Of a stretch of DNA of 64,000 nucleotides, positions 44,032-52,626 are shown one piece after another (the first letter of the stretch is position 1; each line of letters opens with the position of its first letter). The translations under genes and the position numbers were made by a program. This stretch comes from Allorhodopirellula heiligendammensis (GTDB lineage Bacteria; Planctomycetota; Planctomycetia; Pirellulales; Pirellulaceae). The stretch spans positions 1,408,118 through 1,472,117 of the forward strand of contig NZ_SJPU01000001.1 of the NCBI RefSeq assembly GCF_007860105.1, written 5' to 3'. The notes beneath the pieces are model-generated. The model searched no databases, was not told the DNA's origin, and worked only from the letters and a program-made list of their open reading frames with translations.

Positions 44032-44651
44032 GCAGACCTCGGCAGTATTACGTTATCGGCGCAGGAGGGCATGCGAGGGTGATTCTTTCAGCGATTTGGT
44101 CGCTTGGCGATCAGGTCGTTGCGCTACTCGATGACAACAGCGAGAAGCATGGCATGGAGATCGCTGGCGTTCCCGTGATCTGTCCCAAAGATGCTCAGCT
44201 CGCAAACCCTTCTACTACCGGCGTGATTGGAATTGGCGATAACCGGATTCGAAAACAGATTGCCACGAGATTTAGCTTTGATTGGACTGCAGTCGTTCAC
44301 CCGAGTGCACTCGTCGATCCATCAGTTGTGATCGGGCGCGGCAGCGTGGTGATGGCAGGGGCGATTATCCAAGCCGGGACGCAAGTGGGTGAACACTGCA
44401 TTATCAACACGGGAGCAACCGTTGACCATGATTGCCGAATAGGTGATTTCTGTCATGTGGCCCCTGGTGTTCACCTTGCAGGTCATTGTGAATTGGAGTC
44501 CGGTGTTCTGCTAGGCATTGGTTCCTGCATGGTGCCGGCGGTGCGTGTGGGAGAGTGGGCGACCATCGGAGCGGGAGCTGCCGTCGTCAATGACGTGCCG
44601 GCTGGCGTGGTAGCGATCGGGGTACCCGCCCGCCCTCGGTTTGACCTTTAA
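44028..44651 (+). CDS. pglD: PglD-like UDP-4-amino-sugar N-acetyltransferase
   Basis: A 207-residue NeuD/PglD-type protein. The N-terminal Rossmann-like domain starts YYVIGAGGHARVILSAI and binds the UDP-sugar. The C-terminal left-handed beta-helix (about 90-200) has His134 in TVDHDC, equivalent in position to the catalytic base of PglD. It acetylates the C4 amine to give UDP-diNAcBac. GTG 44028 overlaps the stop of the upstream fusion gene (GTGA), and the fusion contains the PglC-like transferase that would use this product. The PglE-like aminotransferase lies directly downstream. Confidence 0.87.
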   Translation: MSRPRQYYVIGAGGHARVILSAIWSLGDQVVALLDDNSEKHGMEIAGVPVICPKDAQLANPSTTGVIGIGDNRIRKQIATRFSFDWTAVVHPSALVDPSVVIGRGSVVMAGAIIQAGTQVGEHCIINTGATVDHDCRIGDFCHVAPGVHLAGHCELESGVLLGIGSCMVPAVRVGEWATIGAGAAVVNDVPAGVVAIGVPARPRFDL

Positions 44652-44792
44652 GTTTATTATCCAATTCATGAGTTCCCCCGAAACTCCGTAGTTGAACGCA
44701 AAGTAGAGTAAGAGAGTGAGTTTTCGGAGATTTCAATTCCACTCTTGCTGTCGAATGTTAACACCCACGATCTAATTCTTTATTGATTCGGT

Positions 44793-45950
44793 ATGACTAG
44801 TTCTGCACCCCGCCTGTATTTATCTGCGCCCCACATGGGTTCACAAGAGCGAGCTTTGCTGCTCGACGCATTTGATTCCAATTGGATTGCACCACTGGGT
44901 CCACACGTCGATGCGTTTGAACGCGAATTTGCTGCGATTTCAGGACGCAAACACGCTGTCGCGGTCTCAAGTGGTACCGCAGCCCTGCATCTTTGCTTGC
45001 GATTGCTGGACGTGCAGCCCGGACGTGAGATATTTACGTCATCGTTGACATTTGTCGCGACTGCAAATGCGATTCGATACGTCGGTGCCAAACCGGTCTT
45101 TATCGACAGCGATCGGGAAACGTGGAACATGGATCCACATCTACTCGCCGAAGAGCTGGAACGCTGTGCGAAGAGGAATGCATTGCCTGCAGCGGTGATG
45201 GTCGTTGATGTTAATGGACAGTGCGCGAACTACCGTATGATCTCTGGGATTTGTGAAACCTATGGCGTCCCTGTGATTGAAGACGCGGCAGAGTCACTGG
45301 GGGCTAGTCTTGACGGCAAACCGGCGGGAAGCTTCGGAGCAGTGGGGTGTTTCTCATTCAATGGCAACAAAATCATCACCACTTCGGGAGGCGGGATGCT
45401 GGTTACCGATGATGAAGCTTGGGCAAAGCAAGCCCGTTACCTCTCGACCCAGGCACGTGACCCAGCGGCCCATTACGAGCATTCAGTGCTGGGGTACAAT
45501 TACCGGATGAGTAACCTGTTGGCCGCAGTCGGTCGTGGTCAGTTGCAAGTGTTGGCCGATCGAGTCAGCCGGCGTCGCGAAATCTATGCGACCTATCAAC
45601 GGGAACTCGGATCGCTTCCTGGAATCGAGTTCATGCCTGAACCAGAAGGGTTCTTTTCCACTCGCTGGTTGACTGCCTTGACGATTGACCCGCAGCAGTT
45701 TGGCACAACTAACGAGCAAGTGCGATTGAGTTTGGAGGAACAAAACATTGAGGCCCGACCGGTTTGGAAGCCGATGCACCTACAGCCTGCGTTCGCAGAT
45801 TGCCGGTCTATTGACAACGGCGTCTCTCAGTCGCTATTTGCGAGTGGAATTTGTCTGCCCAGCGGCTCTAGCATGAGCGATAACGATCAACGACGAGTGC
45901 TCGAATGTATCCGTTCGTGCTGCGTCAAGTCTGTCGTGTCTAACACTTAA
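44793..45950 (+). CDS. pglE: PglE-like DegT/DnrJ/EryC1 aminotransferase
   Basis: A 385-residue PLP-dependent sugar aminotransferase. The N-terminus LYLSAPHMGSQERALL and SNWIAPLGPHVDAFE are typical of the PglE/LegC group. The internal aldimine lysine is Lys193 in FSFNGNKIITTSGGG, and EDAAESLGA binds the cofactor. It transfers an amine from glutamate to C4 of UDP-4-keto-6-deoxy-GlcNAc, between the CapD-like dehydratase at 28.3 kb and PglD. It is the last plus-strand gene of the locus and converges on the next gene with a gap of 71 bases. Confidence 0.9.
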   Translation: MTSSAPRLYLSAPHMGSQERALLLDAFDSNWIAPLGPHVDAFEREFAAISGRKHAVAVSSGTAALHLCLRLLDVQPGREIFTSSLTFVATANAIRYVGAKPVFIDSDRETWNMDPHLLAEELERCAKRNALPAAVMVVDVNGQCANYRMISGICETYGVPVIEDAAESLGASLDGKPAGSFGAVGCFSFNGNKIITTSGGGMLVTDDEAWAKQARYLSTQARDPAAHYEHSVLGYNYRMSNLLAAVGRGQLQVLADRVSRRREIYATYQRELGSLPGIEFMPEPEGFFSTRWLTALTIDPQQFGTTNEQVRLSLEEQNIEARPVWKPMHLQPAFADCRSIDNGVSQSLFASGICLPSGSSMSDNDQRRVLECIRSCCVKSVVSNT

Positions 45951-46021
45951 TCGTCCACCTCAGGCAGAGTGCTCGCTGGCGTTCATTTGTCGAACGCTCG
46001 CACCATCGCCAGGCCACGGTT

Positions 46022-47416
46022 TCATTCGCGTCTGGCCTTCTCAACTTGCCCTGCCAGACCTGAGATGCTGCCGATCTGAAATAGGATCCAGAAAGCGTGG
46101 TCGTATGAGAAAAACACGGTCCAGATCTCTAACAACACGGCAATCAAGACCGTTGCGTAAGCAATGATTACGCGTGAGTCGCTGGGAAAGAGGTAAGTGC
46201 TCGCGACTGGAGCTATCTGTATACACAGAGCGACTGTCGAGATAAGCGTTGCTATGAATAACGCCAGACCGACCCAACCCAAGCGAAGCCCCACGTTGAT
46301 ATAAGAGTTGTCGACATTGGTCAAACTGGCTAGCAGAACTGGGTCGGTGGGGATTCCAGGAATGTTACGCGGAGGGAATCCAGATGAATCCGTCGTGCCA
46401 TAACCCAGCGGACCACCCTTGAGCACGAGCGGTCCATAGACACGAGGAATCAACAACCGATGCCGTGTGTTGTTGTGAATCATTGGGGCACCAAATTCAT
46501 CGTCCTGAACAATGATGCTTATTGTATGGTCGTTCGTCCCGCCATCCAAAAAATCGAGTACCGCGTCATAATTCATTGTCACTAGAATCGCGGCAATAAT
46601 CGATCCCGCCAGCGCGGCGTATCGCAGAGCTCGACTATACCACGCCAGCGCGAGAACGATGGCCACGGGCATGCAAAGGATTGGACCGCGAGAGACCGTT
46701 GACACAATGCCGAGAGCGATCAAGAACATTCCGCTCCAGCCGAGGCAGCGGATGCGAGGTGTTGCTTCCGTTCGAGTTACGAGATCGACTGCGAATGGCA
46801 GCATGGTGAGTAGCACAATGCCAAGAAAGATGGGGTTTCGGACCGGCCCGATGGCGCGATAGAGCAATCCATATCGCTGGCCAGTAACGCGAGCTACCAC
46901 ATCATCAACGTGAACGAAAACCGTTTCCCAAAGATTCCAGGCGGTAAATGACTCATAAATCGCGGCGATGGAGATGAAGGCGGCGACGGATACAAAGACG
47001 GGTGCGAGCTTAGTCAGCGATCCACGATGCAAGAAGGCGTAGCGGCCCGCGGCGTAGGGCAGTATCCATTGTCCATACGCCTGAGCAGCGAATGCGAGCG
47101 GTTGGCCATCGTGATAGATATCTACGATCCAGTGCCACAGTGCCAGAGACGCGATCAAGTAGTCCGGCAGATGCAACGAACTGAATATTCGCCGCCAAGA
47201 ATGCGTACAGTAGACAATCAGCAAAATGACCGTAGTCGCGATCGTGACGTTGATGTCGGTTTCGCCGACAACGATTTTGAACCAGGTGCCAGCGAGTAGC
47301 GAGACGGCCATGCCCGCACCGAGGGCGTACTGTTTGCCGTGCTGATAGCCGAACCATGCGGCAAATCCGCATGAAACGCAGAGCATGATCGCGAACGAAA
47401 TGTCGTCTGTGAACAA
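46022..47416 (-). CDS. O-antigen ligase/polymerase-like membrane protein
   Basis: A 464-residue protein with many transmembrane segments. It has a large extracytoplasmic loop at about 285-370 (with NNTRHRLLIPRVYGP) before three late transmembrane helices, as in the Wzy_C/WaaL group, and a VSRGPILCMP segment similar to the SRG pattern of these proteins. It would polymerise or ligate polysaccharide outside the inner membrane. It is the second such protein in the locus. The start is TTG 47416; ATG 47386 would remove part of the first helix. An unusual palindromic element lies just upstream of its start. Confidence 0.7.
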   Translation of the reverse strand: MFTDDISFAIMLCVSCGFAAWFGYQHGKQYALGAGMAVSLLAGTWFKIVVGETDINVTIATTVILLIVYCTHSWRRIFSSLHLPDYLIASLALWHWIVDIYHDGQPLAFAAQAYGQWILPYAAGRYAFLHRGSLTKLAPVFVSVAAFISIAAIYESFTAWNLWETVFVHVDDVVARVTGQRYGLLYRAIGPVRNPIFLGIVLLTMLPFAVDLVTRTEATPRIRCLGWSGMFLIALGIVSTVSRGPILCMPVAIVLALAWYSRALRYAALAGSIIAAILVTMNYDAVLDFLDGGTNDHTISIIVQDDEFGAPMIHNNTRHRLLIPRVYGPLVLKGGPLGYGTTDSSGFPPRNIPGIPTDPVLLASLTNVDNSYINVGLRLGWVGLALFIATLISTVALCIQIAPVASTYLFPSDSRVIIAYATVLIAVLLEIWTVFFSYDHAFWILFQIGSISGLAGQVEKARRE

Positions 47417-47446
47417 TATACAGATCGCCTGTAGGTGAATGATGGT

Positions 47447-47538
47447 GAATCAATCATCCGGTTTTCGGTAGTGGATCTTGTTTAAGAGCCTATCAGAATA
47501 GGATCATTACCAAGATCCACTACGTCAATCATTGATTC
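47447..47538. repeat. Nested palindromic element (possible MITE or attenuator)
   Basis: Three nested inverted pairs. The outer is GAATCAAT (47447-47454) with ATTGATTC (47531-47538). The middle is a perfect 13-base-pair pair, 47468-47480 with 47511-47523. The inner is CCTAT-CAGA-ATAGG (47489-47502). It lies between two minus-strand genes. There is no coding content. Confidence 0.65.
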
Positions 47539-47676
47539 GATGTCGCTAAACGAATTCGTTTCAACACAGCTAAGCAGCCTAACGCAGACCGCAACGGAGG
47601 AAGAGAGTTGGCAGGAACTCCTTGCGGTCGATTTGCTAGCTCGGGACGATGGTCCCAAGCTACGGGACATACGACT

Positions 47677-49023
47677 TTAGGCCTTCAGTGTCTTGGCAGC
47701 GCGGACGTCGGCAGGCAGACCAGCGGTGGCGTTACGAGTGTCGACAATGAACTGAGACCACTGGGCGAGTTGTCCCATGTCGAGGCAATCGTGCCAAGTC
47801 GAGATCAGCACGAGATCAAACTTCTCGATCGTGGCTTGGTCCCACGAGACGCTCTTGGTACCTGCCCAGTGACTGTGTTCTCGAGAGGGTAGGATCACGG
47901 GAACGTACGGGTCATGGTAGCTGACCTCAGCACCCATGGCGGTCAGGCGATTCAAGAGTTCATACGAAGGAGACTCACGCGCATCGTCGACGTTGGGTTT
48001 GTAAGCCAAGCCGATCAAGAGGATTTTGCTGCCATTGACTGCTTTCTTGACCGTGTTGAGGGCTTCGCTACAGCGACGGACGATGTGGGTGGGCATCGCG
48101 CGATTGATCTCGCCTGCCAATTCGATGAATCGCGTATGCAGGCCGTATTCGCGAGCTTTCCACGTCAGGTAGAAGGGGTCAATTGGGATACAGTGTCCTC
48201 CCAATCCAGGGCCCGGGTAGAAGGCTTTGAAACCAAACGGCTTGGTACTGGCGGCGGCAATCACTTCCCAGATGTCGATGCCCATCGCATCGGCAACCAC
48301 TTTGAGCTCATTAACCAGTCCGATATTCACGGCGCGATAGATGTTTTCGAGCAGTTTGGTTAATTCCGCCACGGCGGTGCTGCTCACTGGGACGACTTGA
48401 TCGAACACGGATCCGTAGAGTGCTTCACCTGCTTGCAAGCAATTCGGTGTATGGCCGCCGACGACTTTGGGAATGTTGGTGGCGGCGAACTCGGGGTTAC
48501 CGGGGTCTTCTCGTTCAGGTGAGTAGACGACGTGGATGTCCTTGCCAACTTCGAATCCTGCGGCGGCGACGCGGCTGACGAGTTCTTCCTCCGTCGTGCC
48601 TGGATAGGTCGTGCTCTCCAAGCTGATGATGTGGCCTGCTCGTAGGTGTGGCACAATCGCTTCGATGGTACTCACCACGTAGGAGAGGTCGGGTTCGAAG
48701 TGTTCGTCCAGCGGAGTCGGGACGCACAGGATCACAGCATCCGCTTCACTGATTTGTGAGAAATCAGTGGTTGCAGCAAGCGTCCCGGCTTGCACCTGCT
48801 TGGCGATGGCTTCGCCACCAATGTGCTTGATGTAGCTCTTGCCGCCATTGATTGCGTTTGTTTTCGAATCATCAATGTCAAACCCAACCGTTTTGAATCC
48901 ATCGCTGGAAAAAGCAAGTGCCAACGGAAGACCAACGTAACCCAGGCCCACGACGCCGATCACGGCCTGTTTTGTCTGGATCTTGGAAATTGTCGACGAA
49001 GTGGCGGCAGTATCTACCATCAT
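47677..49023 (-). CDS. UDP-N-acetylhexosamine 6-dehydrogenase (WbpA/WecC-like)
   Basis: About 448 residues, three-domain UDP-sugar dehydrogenase. The NAD-binding motif is GVVGLGYVGLPLAL near the start. YSPEREDPGN is a hallmark of the WbpA/TviB group. The catalytic Cys278 lies in GLGGHCIPIDPFYL. It oxidises UDP-GlcNAc or UDP-ManNAc at C6 to the uronic acid using 2 NAD. With the WecB gene upstream on the same strand, UDP-ManNAcA is a likely product, but WbpA-type sequence leaves UDP-GlcNAcA possible. The frame is open to a TTG at 49035; ATG 49023 or 49020 is more natural. A terminator separates it from wecB. Confidence 0.88.
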   Translation of the reverse strand: MMVDTAATSSTISKIQTKQAVIGVVGLGYVGLPLALAFSSDGFKTVGFDIDDSKTNAINGGKSYIKHIGGEAIAKQVQAGTLAATTDFSQISEADAVILCVPTPLDEHFEPDLSYVVSTIEAIVPHLRAGHIISLESTTYPGTTEEELVSRVAAAGFEVGKDIHVVYSPEREDPGNPEFAATNIPKVVGGHTPNCLQAGEALYGSVFDQVVPVSSTAVAELTKLLENIYRAVNIGLVNELKVVADAMGIDIWEVIAAASTKPFGFKAFYPGPGLGGHCIPIDPFYLTWKAREYGLHTRFIELAGEINRAMPTHIVRRCSEALNTVKKAVNGSKILLIGLAYKPNVDDARESPSYELLNRLTAMGAEVSYHDPYVPVILPSREHSHWAGTKSVSWDQATIEKFDLVLISTWHDCLDMGQLAQWSQFIVDTRNATAGLPADVRAAKTLKA

Positions 49024-49104
49024 TAGGAATTTCAAGCGTGTCGGAAGAAGCGTATTGGACGAGGCACTCTAGAACATTCTAAATTAGCGTGACCGGAAGA
49101 GTCG

Positions 49105-49134
49105 AAAAAGGGCGCGTCTGCAGTGGGAGCGCCC
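49105..49134 (-). terminator. Rho-independent terminator after wecB
   Basis: On the minus strand GGGCGC pairs with GCGCCC around a 13-base loop (49110-49134). It is followed by a run of five T (plus-strand A at 49105-49109). It lies about 140 bases beyond the wecB stop, so wecB and the dehydrogenase gene are probably separate transcripts or partly read through. Confidence 0.65.
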
Positions 49135-49271
49135 GGAACTGCCAGCGAGTTACGCAGGTTGTGCGGGTTGCAGTAGCGGGCAGTCATGGCAGTGCGCCCG
49201 TTATGCGAGCGGGGCTCGTTTCGTAGTCGATCGTGCGTGAAACTCGATCAGCACGGGAGTTTAGCGGTGCG

Positions 49272-50402
49272 TCATTTTTCGGTGCAGCTAAGTAGTAAAG
49301 AAGCGATCCGTTGCGCCGCTTTGCCGTCCCAGAGTTCCGGGCAGCTTCCCATGGGGTATTCTCCCGAGAACACCAGCTCTAAATTCTTCCGAAGCAGTTC
49401 AGAGGAATTTCCGATTAGCGTTCCGGTCCCTTCCGAGCAGGTGATCGGTCGCTCGGTATTTTCTCGCATTGTTAAGCAGGGAATCTCGAGCGCTGTTGAC
49501 TCTTCCTGAAGGCCACCTGAATCGGTGATAATCAGCTTTGATTGTGAGGTCAAGCAAAGGAAGTCGAGATACCCAAGCGGGTCAAGGAGTTTGAAGGATG
49601 CGATGTTTTGCAGCTTCGCTAGGAGGCCGAAGTCCTTCATTCTCGCTAGTGTACGCGGATGCACTGGAAACACGATTGGTATTCGAGCGGATGCATCGAT
49701 CAGGACATCCAATAGCGAGGCCAGTGTATCCCGATCATCGACATTGGAAGGCCGGTGAAGTGTGACAACCGCGTAGTCGTGAGGTGAGAGTTGTAGTCGC
49801 GTGAGGGTATCCTGCGTCTTTGCCCGCTCCACTTGGCTTCTCAGGGTATCGATCATCACGTTGCCGACAAGATGCACACGGTTTTGGGGGTGGCCCTCTC
49901 GTAACAGGTTTTCAACACCTGCTGGTTCTGAACAGAGGAGGAGATCTGAGATGGAATCGGTGACCATGCGATTGATCTCTTCGGGCATCCTGCGGTCAAA
50001 ACTCCGCAGCCCAGCTTCCACATGGGCTACCGGAATGTTCATTTTTGCCGCCGCAATGGTCGCCGCCATGGTAGAGTTGACATCTCCCACAACGACAAAC
50101 CGATCAAAAGGCTGTTCTTTCGTCTGAGTCTGGGTGATCAGGTCTTCGATCGCGATCATGACGTCGGCAGTTTGGTGAGCATGGGAACCTGAACCGACAC
50201 CGAGCGAAACGTCAGGGGCGCGAATCCCCAAATCCTCAAAGAACACTGCTGAAAGATTGCGGTCGTAGTGTTGACCTGTGTGAATTAAAGTCGTCTGCGC
50301 ATCGCCACGGTCATCAAGCTCACGCAGAATCGGTGCGACTTTCATGAAGTTGGGTCTCGCACCGGCGATAATTGCAAATCGTTTTCGTGAAACGCAACTC
50401 AT
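49272..50402 (-). CDS. wecB: UDP-N-acetylglucosamine 2-epimerase (non-hydrolysing)
   Basis: About 376 residues. It starts RFAIIAGARPNFMKVAPI and contains HTGQHYDRNLS, VAHVEAGLRSFDRRMPEEINR and ITDSGGLQEES, the standard motifs of WecB-type epimerases. It interconverts UDP-GlcNAc and UDP-ManNAc. The GLRSF pattern distinguishes it from the FnlC-type paralogue at 38.9 kb. ATG 50402 is preferred over the in-frame TTG 50411. With the 6-dehydrogenase it would give UDP-ManNAcA for the surface polysaccharide. It is divergent from the DUF1080 gene. Confidence 0.92.
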   Translation of the reverse strand: MSCVSRKRFAIIAGARPNFMKVAPILRELDDRGDAQTTLIHTGQHYDRNLSAVFFEDLGIRAPDVSLGVGSGSHAHQTADVMIAIEDLITQTQTKEQPFDRFVVVGDVNSTMAATIAAAKMNIPVAHVEAGLRSFDRRMPEEINRMVTDSISDLLLCSEPAGVENLLREGHPQNRVHLVGNVMIDTLRSQVERAKTQDTLTRLQLSPHDYAVVTLHRPSNVDDRDTLASLLDVLIDASARIPIVFPVHPRTLARMKDFGLLAKLQNIASFKLLDPLGYLDFLCLTSQSKLIITDSGGLQEESTALEIPCLTMRENTERPITCSEGTGTLIGNSSELLRKNLELVFSGEYPMGSCPELWDGKAAQRIASLLLSCTEK

Positions 50403-51019
50403 GTTGTCCAACGTCGAAGTAGAAGTAATCAGTTGCGGTCCATGCCGCGACCTGATGTGGCAGATGGCCCGCTGTCAATTTTTGAAGTAGCAGGCGGGGG
50501 GAGGTTGGAAATATACCCCGAATGACCAGCCGTGTCTCTCCGAGATACGCAAACCACTGCCTTGAGACATGTTGTCTAGTCGCAATTTCTGACGTCCATG
50601 GAGACAATGAACGTGCCACCCCAGAGTTCTAGCGTTTTCGGTTGATAGGGAACCCTCCGATCAAATGAGTTTGCGCGGGCATCATTCCCAGATTTGAGAC
50701 GAGTCAACAGGCGCGATCAGCCAATCATCGAGTGATGCGTAAAATTTTCGCCTGCGCGAGTTTGTCTCCCACTCTCCCGCCTCCCCACTCTATATTCTAC
50801 CTGCGTAGGCCGTCGGTCATGTTCGCCGAGCGAGTCAAGCTGCCCGTTGAGTTGTTTGTTTTCGCTGTCCGAATGACCAGGTAACTAACGCAAATCGCAA
50901 GGGAGGGACGAGCTGGACTGCCTCGCTGGCGAGTCGGGTTAGTCAATCAACAGGCACCAGGCGACCGAACGAGTCATTTTGAAAACCATCCCCTTGTCTT
51001 TTACTGCTCTCAGGTATTC
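50403..51019. other. Divergent intergenic region
   Basis: 617 bases between wecB and the DUF1080 gene, where both promoters should lie. A pyrimidine-rich stretch occurs at about 50765-50810. I see no gene, no strong palindrome and no recognisable RNA. Confidence 0.4.
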
Positions 51020-52333
51020 ATGAACTGTCATCTCGTTTCTGCTGGTTTTGCCCATCGCATCGCAATCGTGCTGTTGATCGTGTGGGGTGGGTGTGCACGA
51101 AAGCCGGATTCTGCCGTTCCTGATAGCGATCGGCGTGCTGATCAAGGCAAAGATCAGGCGAGTGAAGTGGAGGCGGAAGTGGCGGAGGCACCATTTGCGT
51201 TTGAAGCAGAGGTTTACGAAGCGAGTGCTGACGACCTACTCGCCGCTCGATTGCCAATCGCGCAAACCAGCGAGGGTTGGGTCCGTCTGTTCGATGGTCA
51301 TACGATGTTTGGCTGGATGCTTGCCGGCAAAGCCAACTGGCGGGTGGAGGACGGTGCGCTCACTGCGGATCGCGGTGAGTCGTGTCTGCTGAGCACGACG
51401 ACTAAGTGGGCGGACTTTGAGCTCGAGCTTGAGTTCCAAAGCGAAGCGGAGACCAATTCAGGCGTTTTCCTGCGCAGCGTGCTCGATCCCACGGACCCCA
51501 AGACGGATTGCTTTGAAATTAACATCGCCCCACCGGACAATCCTTTCCCGAGTGGCAGCATCGTCGGACGAACCAAGTGTGATCGCTATGAAGGAAGTGC
51601 AGAGAACTGGCATACGATGAATCTCGTCTGTGACGGGGACAATTTAACGGTCAAGATTGACGAGACGCTGATGTGTGAGAATACGGACGCAGGCTCACCG
51701 CGAACCGGCCACATCGGACTGCAGTTTCGCAGTGGGGCCGTCCGTTTCCGCAATATCCGCGTGCGGCCTGTGGGGCTGGAGGACTTGCTCGATGCAGATC
51801 TTTCGAGATGGAAACGATACGATGACATGCCAGGTGAGTTCAGCGTCAACGACGAACTCGAATTGATCGTCGATGGCGGCAACCAGCAGCTCGAATCGAA
51901 AGACAGCTACGGCGATTTCACGCTGTTGACGGATTACAAGATGGACGACCCACTGTCCAATTCGGGTCTGTTCTTCCGTGCGATCCCCGGCGACGTGATG
52001 ATGGGATACGAGTGTCAGGTCAATAATGCGATTGTCGACGGCAATCCTCTGCAGCCTGCCGATTGTGGACCAGGCGGAATTTTTCGCCGCCAAGATGCAC
52101 GCATCGTCGTCGGTGAACCCGGGCGTTGGAATTCAATCTTGCTCAAAGCAGATGGCACCCATATGGCGACCTGGGTGAATGGCATCCAAGTCACCGATGT
52201 GATCGACGACCGCCCGGCCGACGAAAACCCCCGTCGCGGTGCTCGCATCAAGCCGGGGACGCTCATCGTGCAAGGCCACGATGAGACCACCCACGCGGCC
52301 TATCGAAAAATCGCGGTCAAGCCGTCACCCTAG
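51020..52333 (+). CDS. Lipoprotein with two DUF1080 (3-keto-disaccharide hydrolase-like) domains
   Basis: 437 residues with a lipoprotein signal ending WGGC (Cys25), then an acidic linker. Two concanavalin-like jelly-roll domains of the DUF1080 type follow. The first (about 85-250) has GWVRLFDGHTMFGW, VEDGALTA, NSGVFLRS and GHIGLQFR. The second (about 258-437) has FSVNDELELI, NSGLFFRAIPG and GYECQVNNA. Proteins of this family are abundant in planctomycetes and some act on 3-keto-disaccharides or bind polysaccharides. The first domain also has NFR/IGLQFRSGAVRFRNIRVRP, the typical end. It would act on the outer face of the cell. The specific substrate is not known. Confidence 0.85.
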   Translation: MNCHLVSAGFAHRIAIVLLIVWGGCARKPDSAVPDSDRRADQGKDQASEVEAEVAEAPFAFEAEVYEASADDLLAARLPIAQTSEGWVRLFDGHTMFGWMLAGKANWRVEDGALTADRGESCLLSTTTKWADFELELEFQSEAETNSGVFLRSVLDPTDPKTDCFEINIAPPDNPFPSGSIVGRTKCDRYEGSAENWHTMNLVCDGDNLTVKIDETLMCENTDAGSPRTGHIGLQFRSGAVRFRNIRVRPVGLEDLLDADLSRWKRYDDMPGEFSVNDELELIVDGGNQQLESKDSYGDFTLLTDYKMDDPLSNSGLFFRAIPGDVMMGYECQVNNAIVDGNPLQPADCGPGGIFRRQDARIVVGEPGRWNSILLKADGTHMATWVNGIQVTDVIDDRPADENPRRGARIKPGTLIVQGHDETTHAAYRKIAVKPSP

Positions 52334-52360
52334 ACGGTAGGATGGAACCATCATCCCGTC
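52333..52360 (+). terminator. Possible hairpin after the DUF1080 gene
   Basis: An imperfect stem (GACGG/CCGTC and GATGG/CCATC with a small internal loop) directly after the stop codon. There is no T-tract, so this is a weak call. Confidence 0.35.
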
Positions 52361-52626
52361 CGCGCAGGGCAGCAGTGCCGTCTTCGATCCACGTTAGCAT
52401 CGACAGTCACGGAGGTTTCAATAAGCGAGCGACGACGGTGGCCGCTGGCACGAACCTGTTGCGGACGACGGAAAATTCCGGTTGATTGGACAGGTAGCAC
52501 CTGCTGTTCCGAAGCTGTGAACAGGATGTGCCGCTGGAAAAATTTGAAATCGAATCCTGACATTGAGGCCTGCGCGCGGGACATTGGTCCCTAACGACGG
52601 GCTCACGCTCACAACGGATACCGCTC

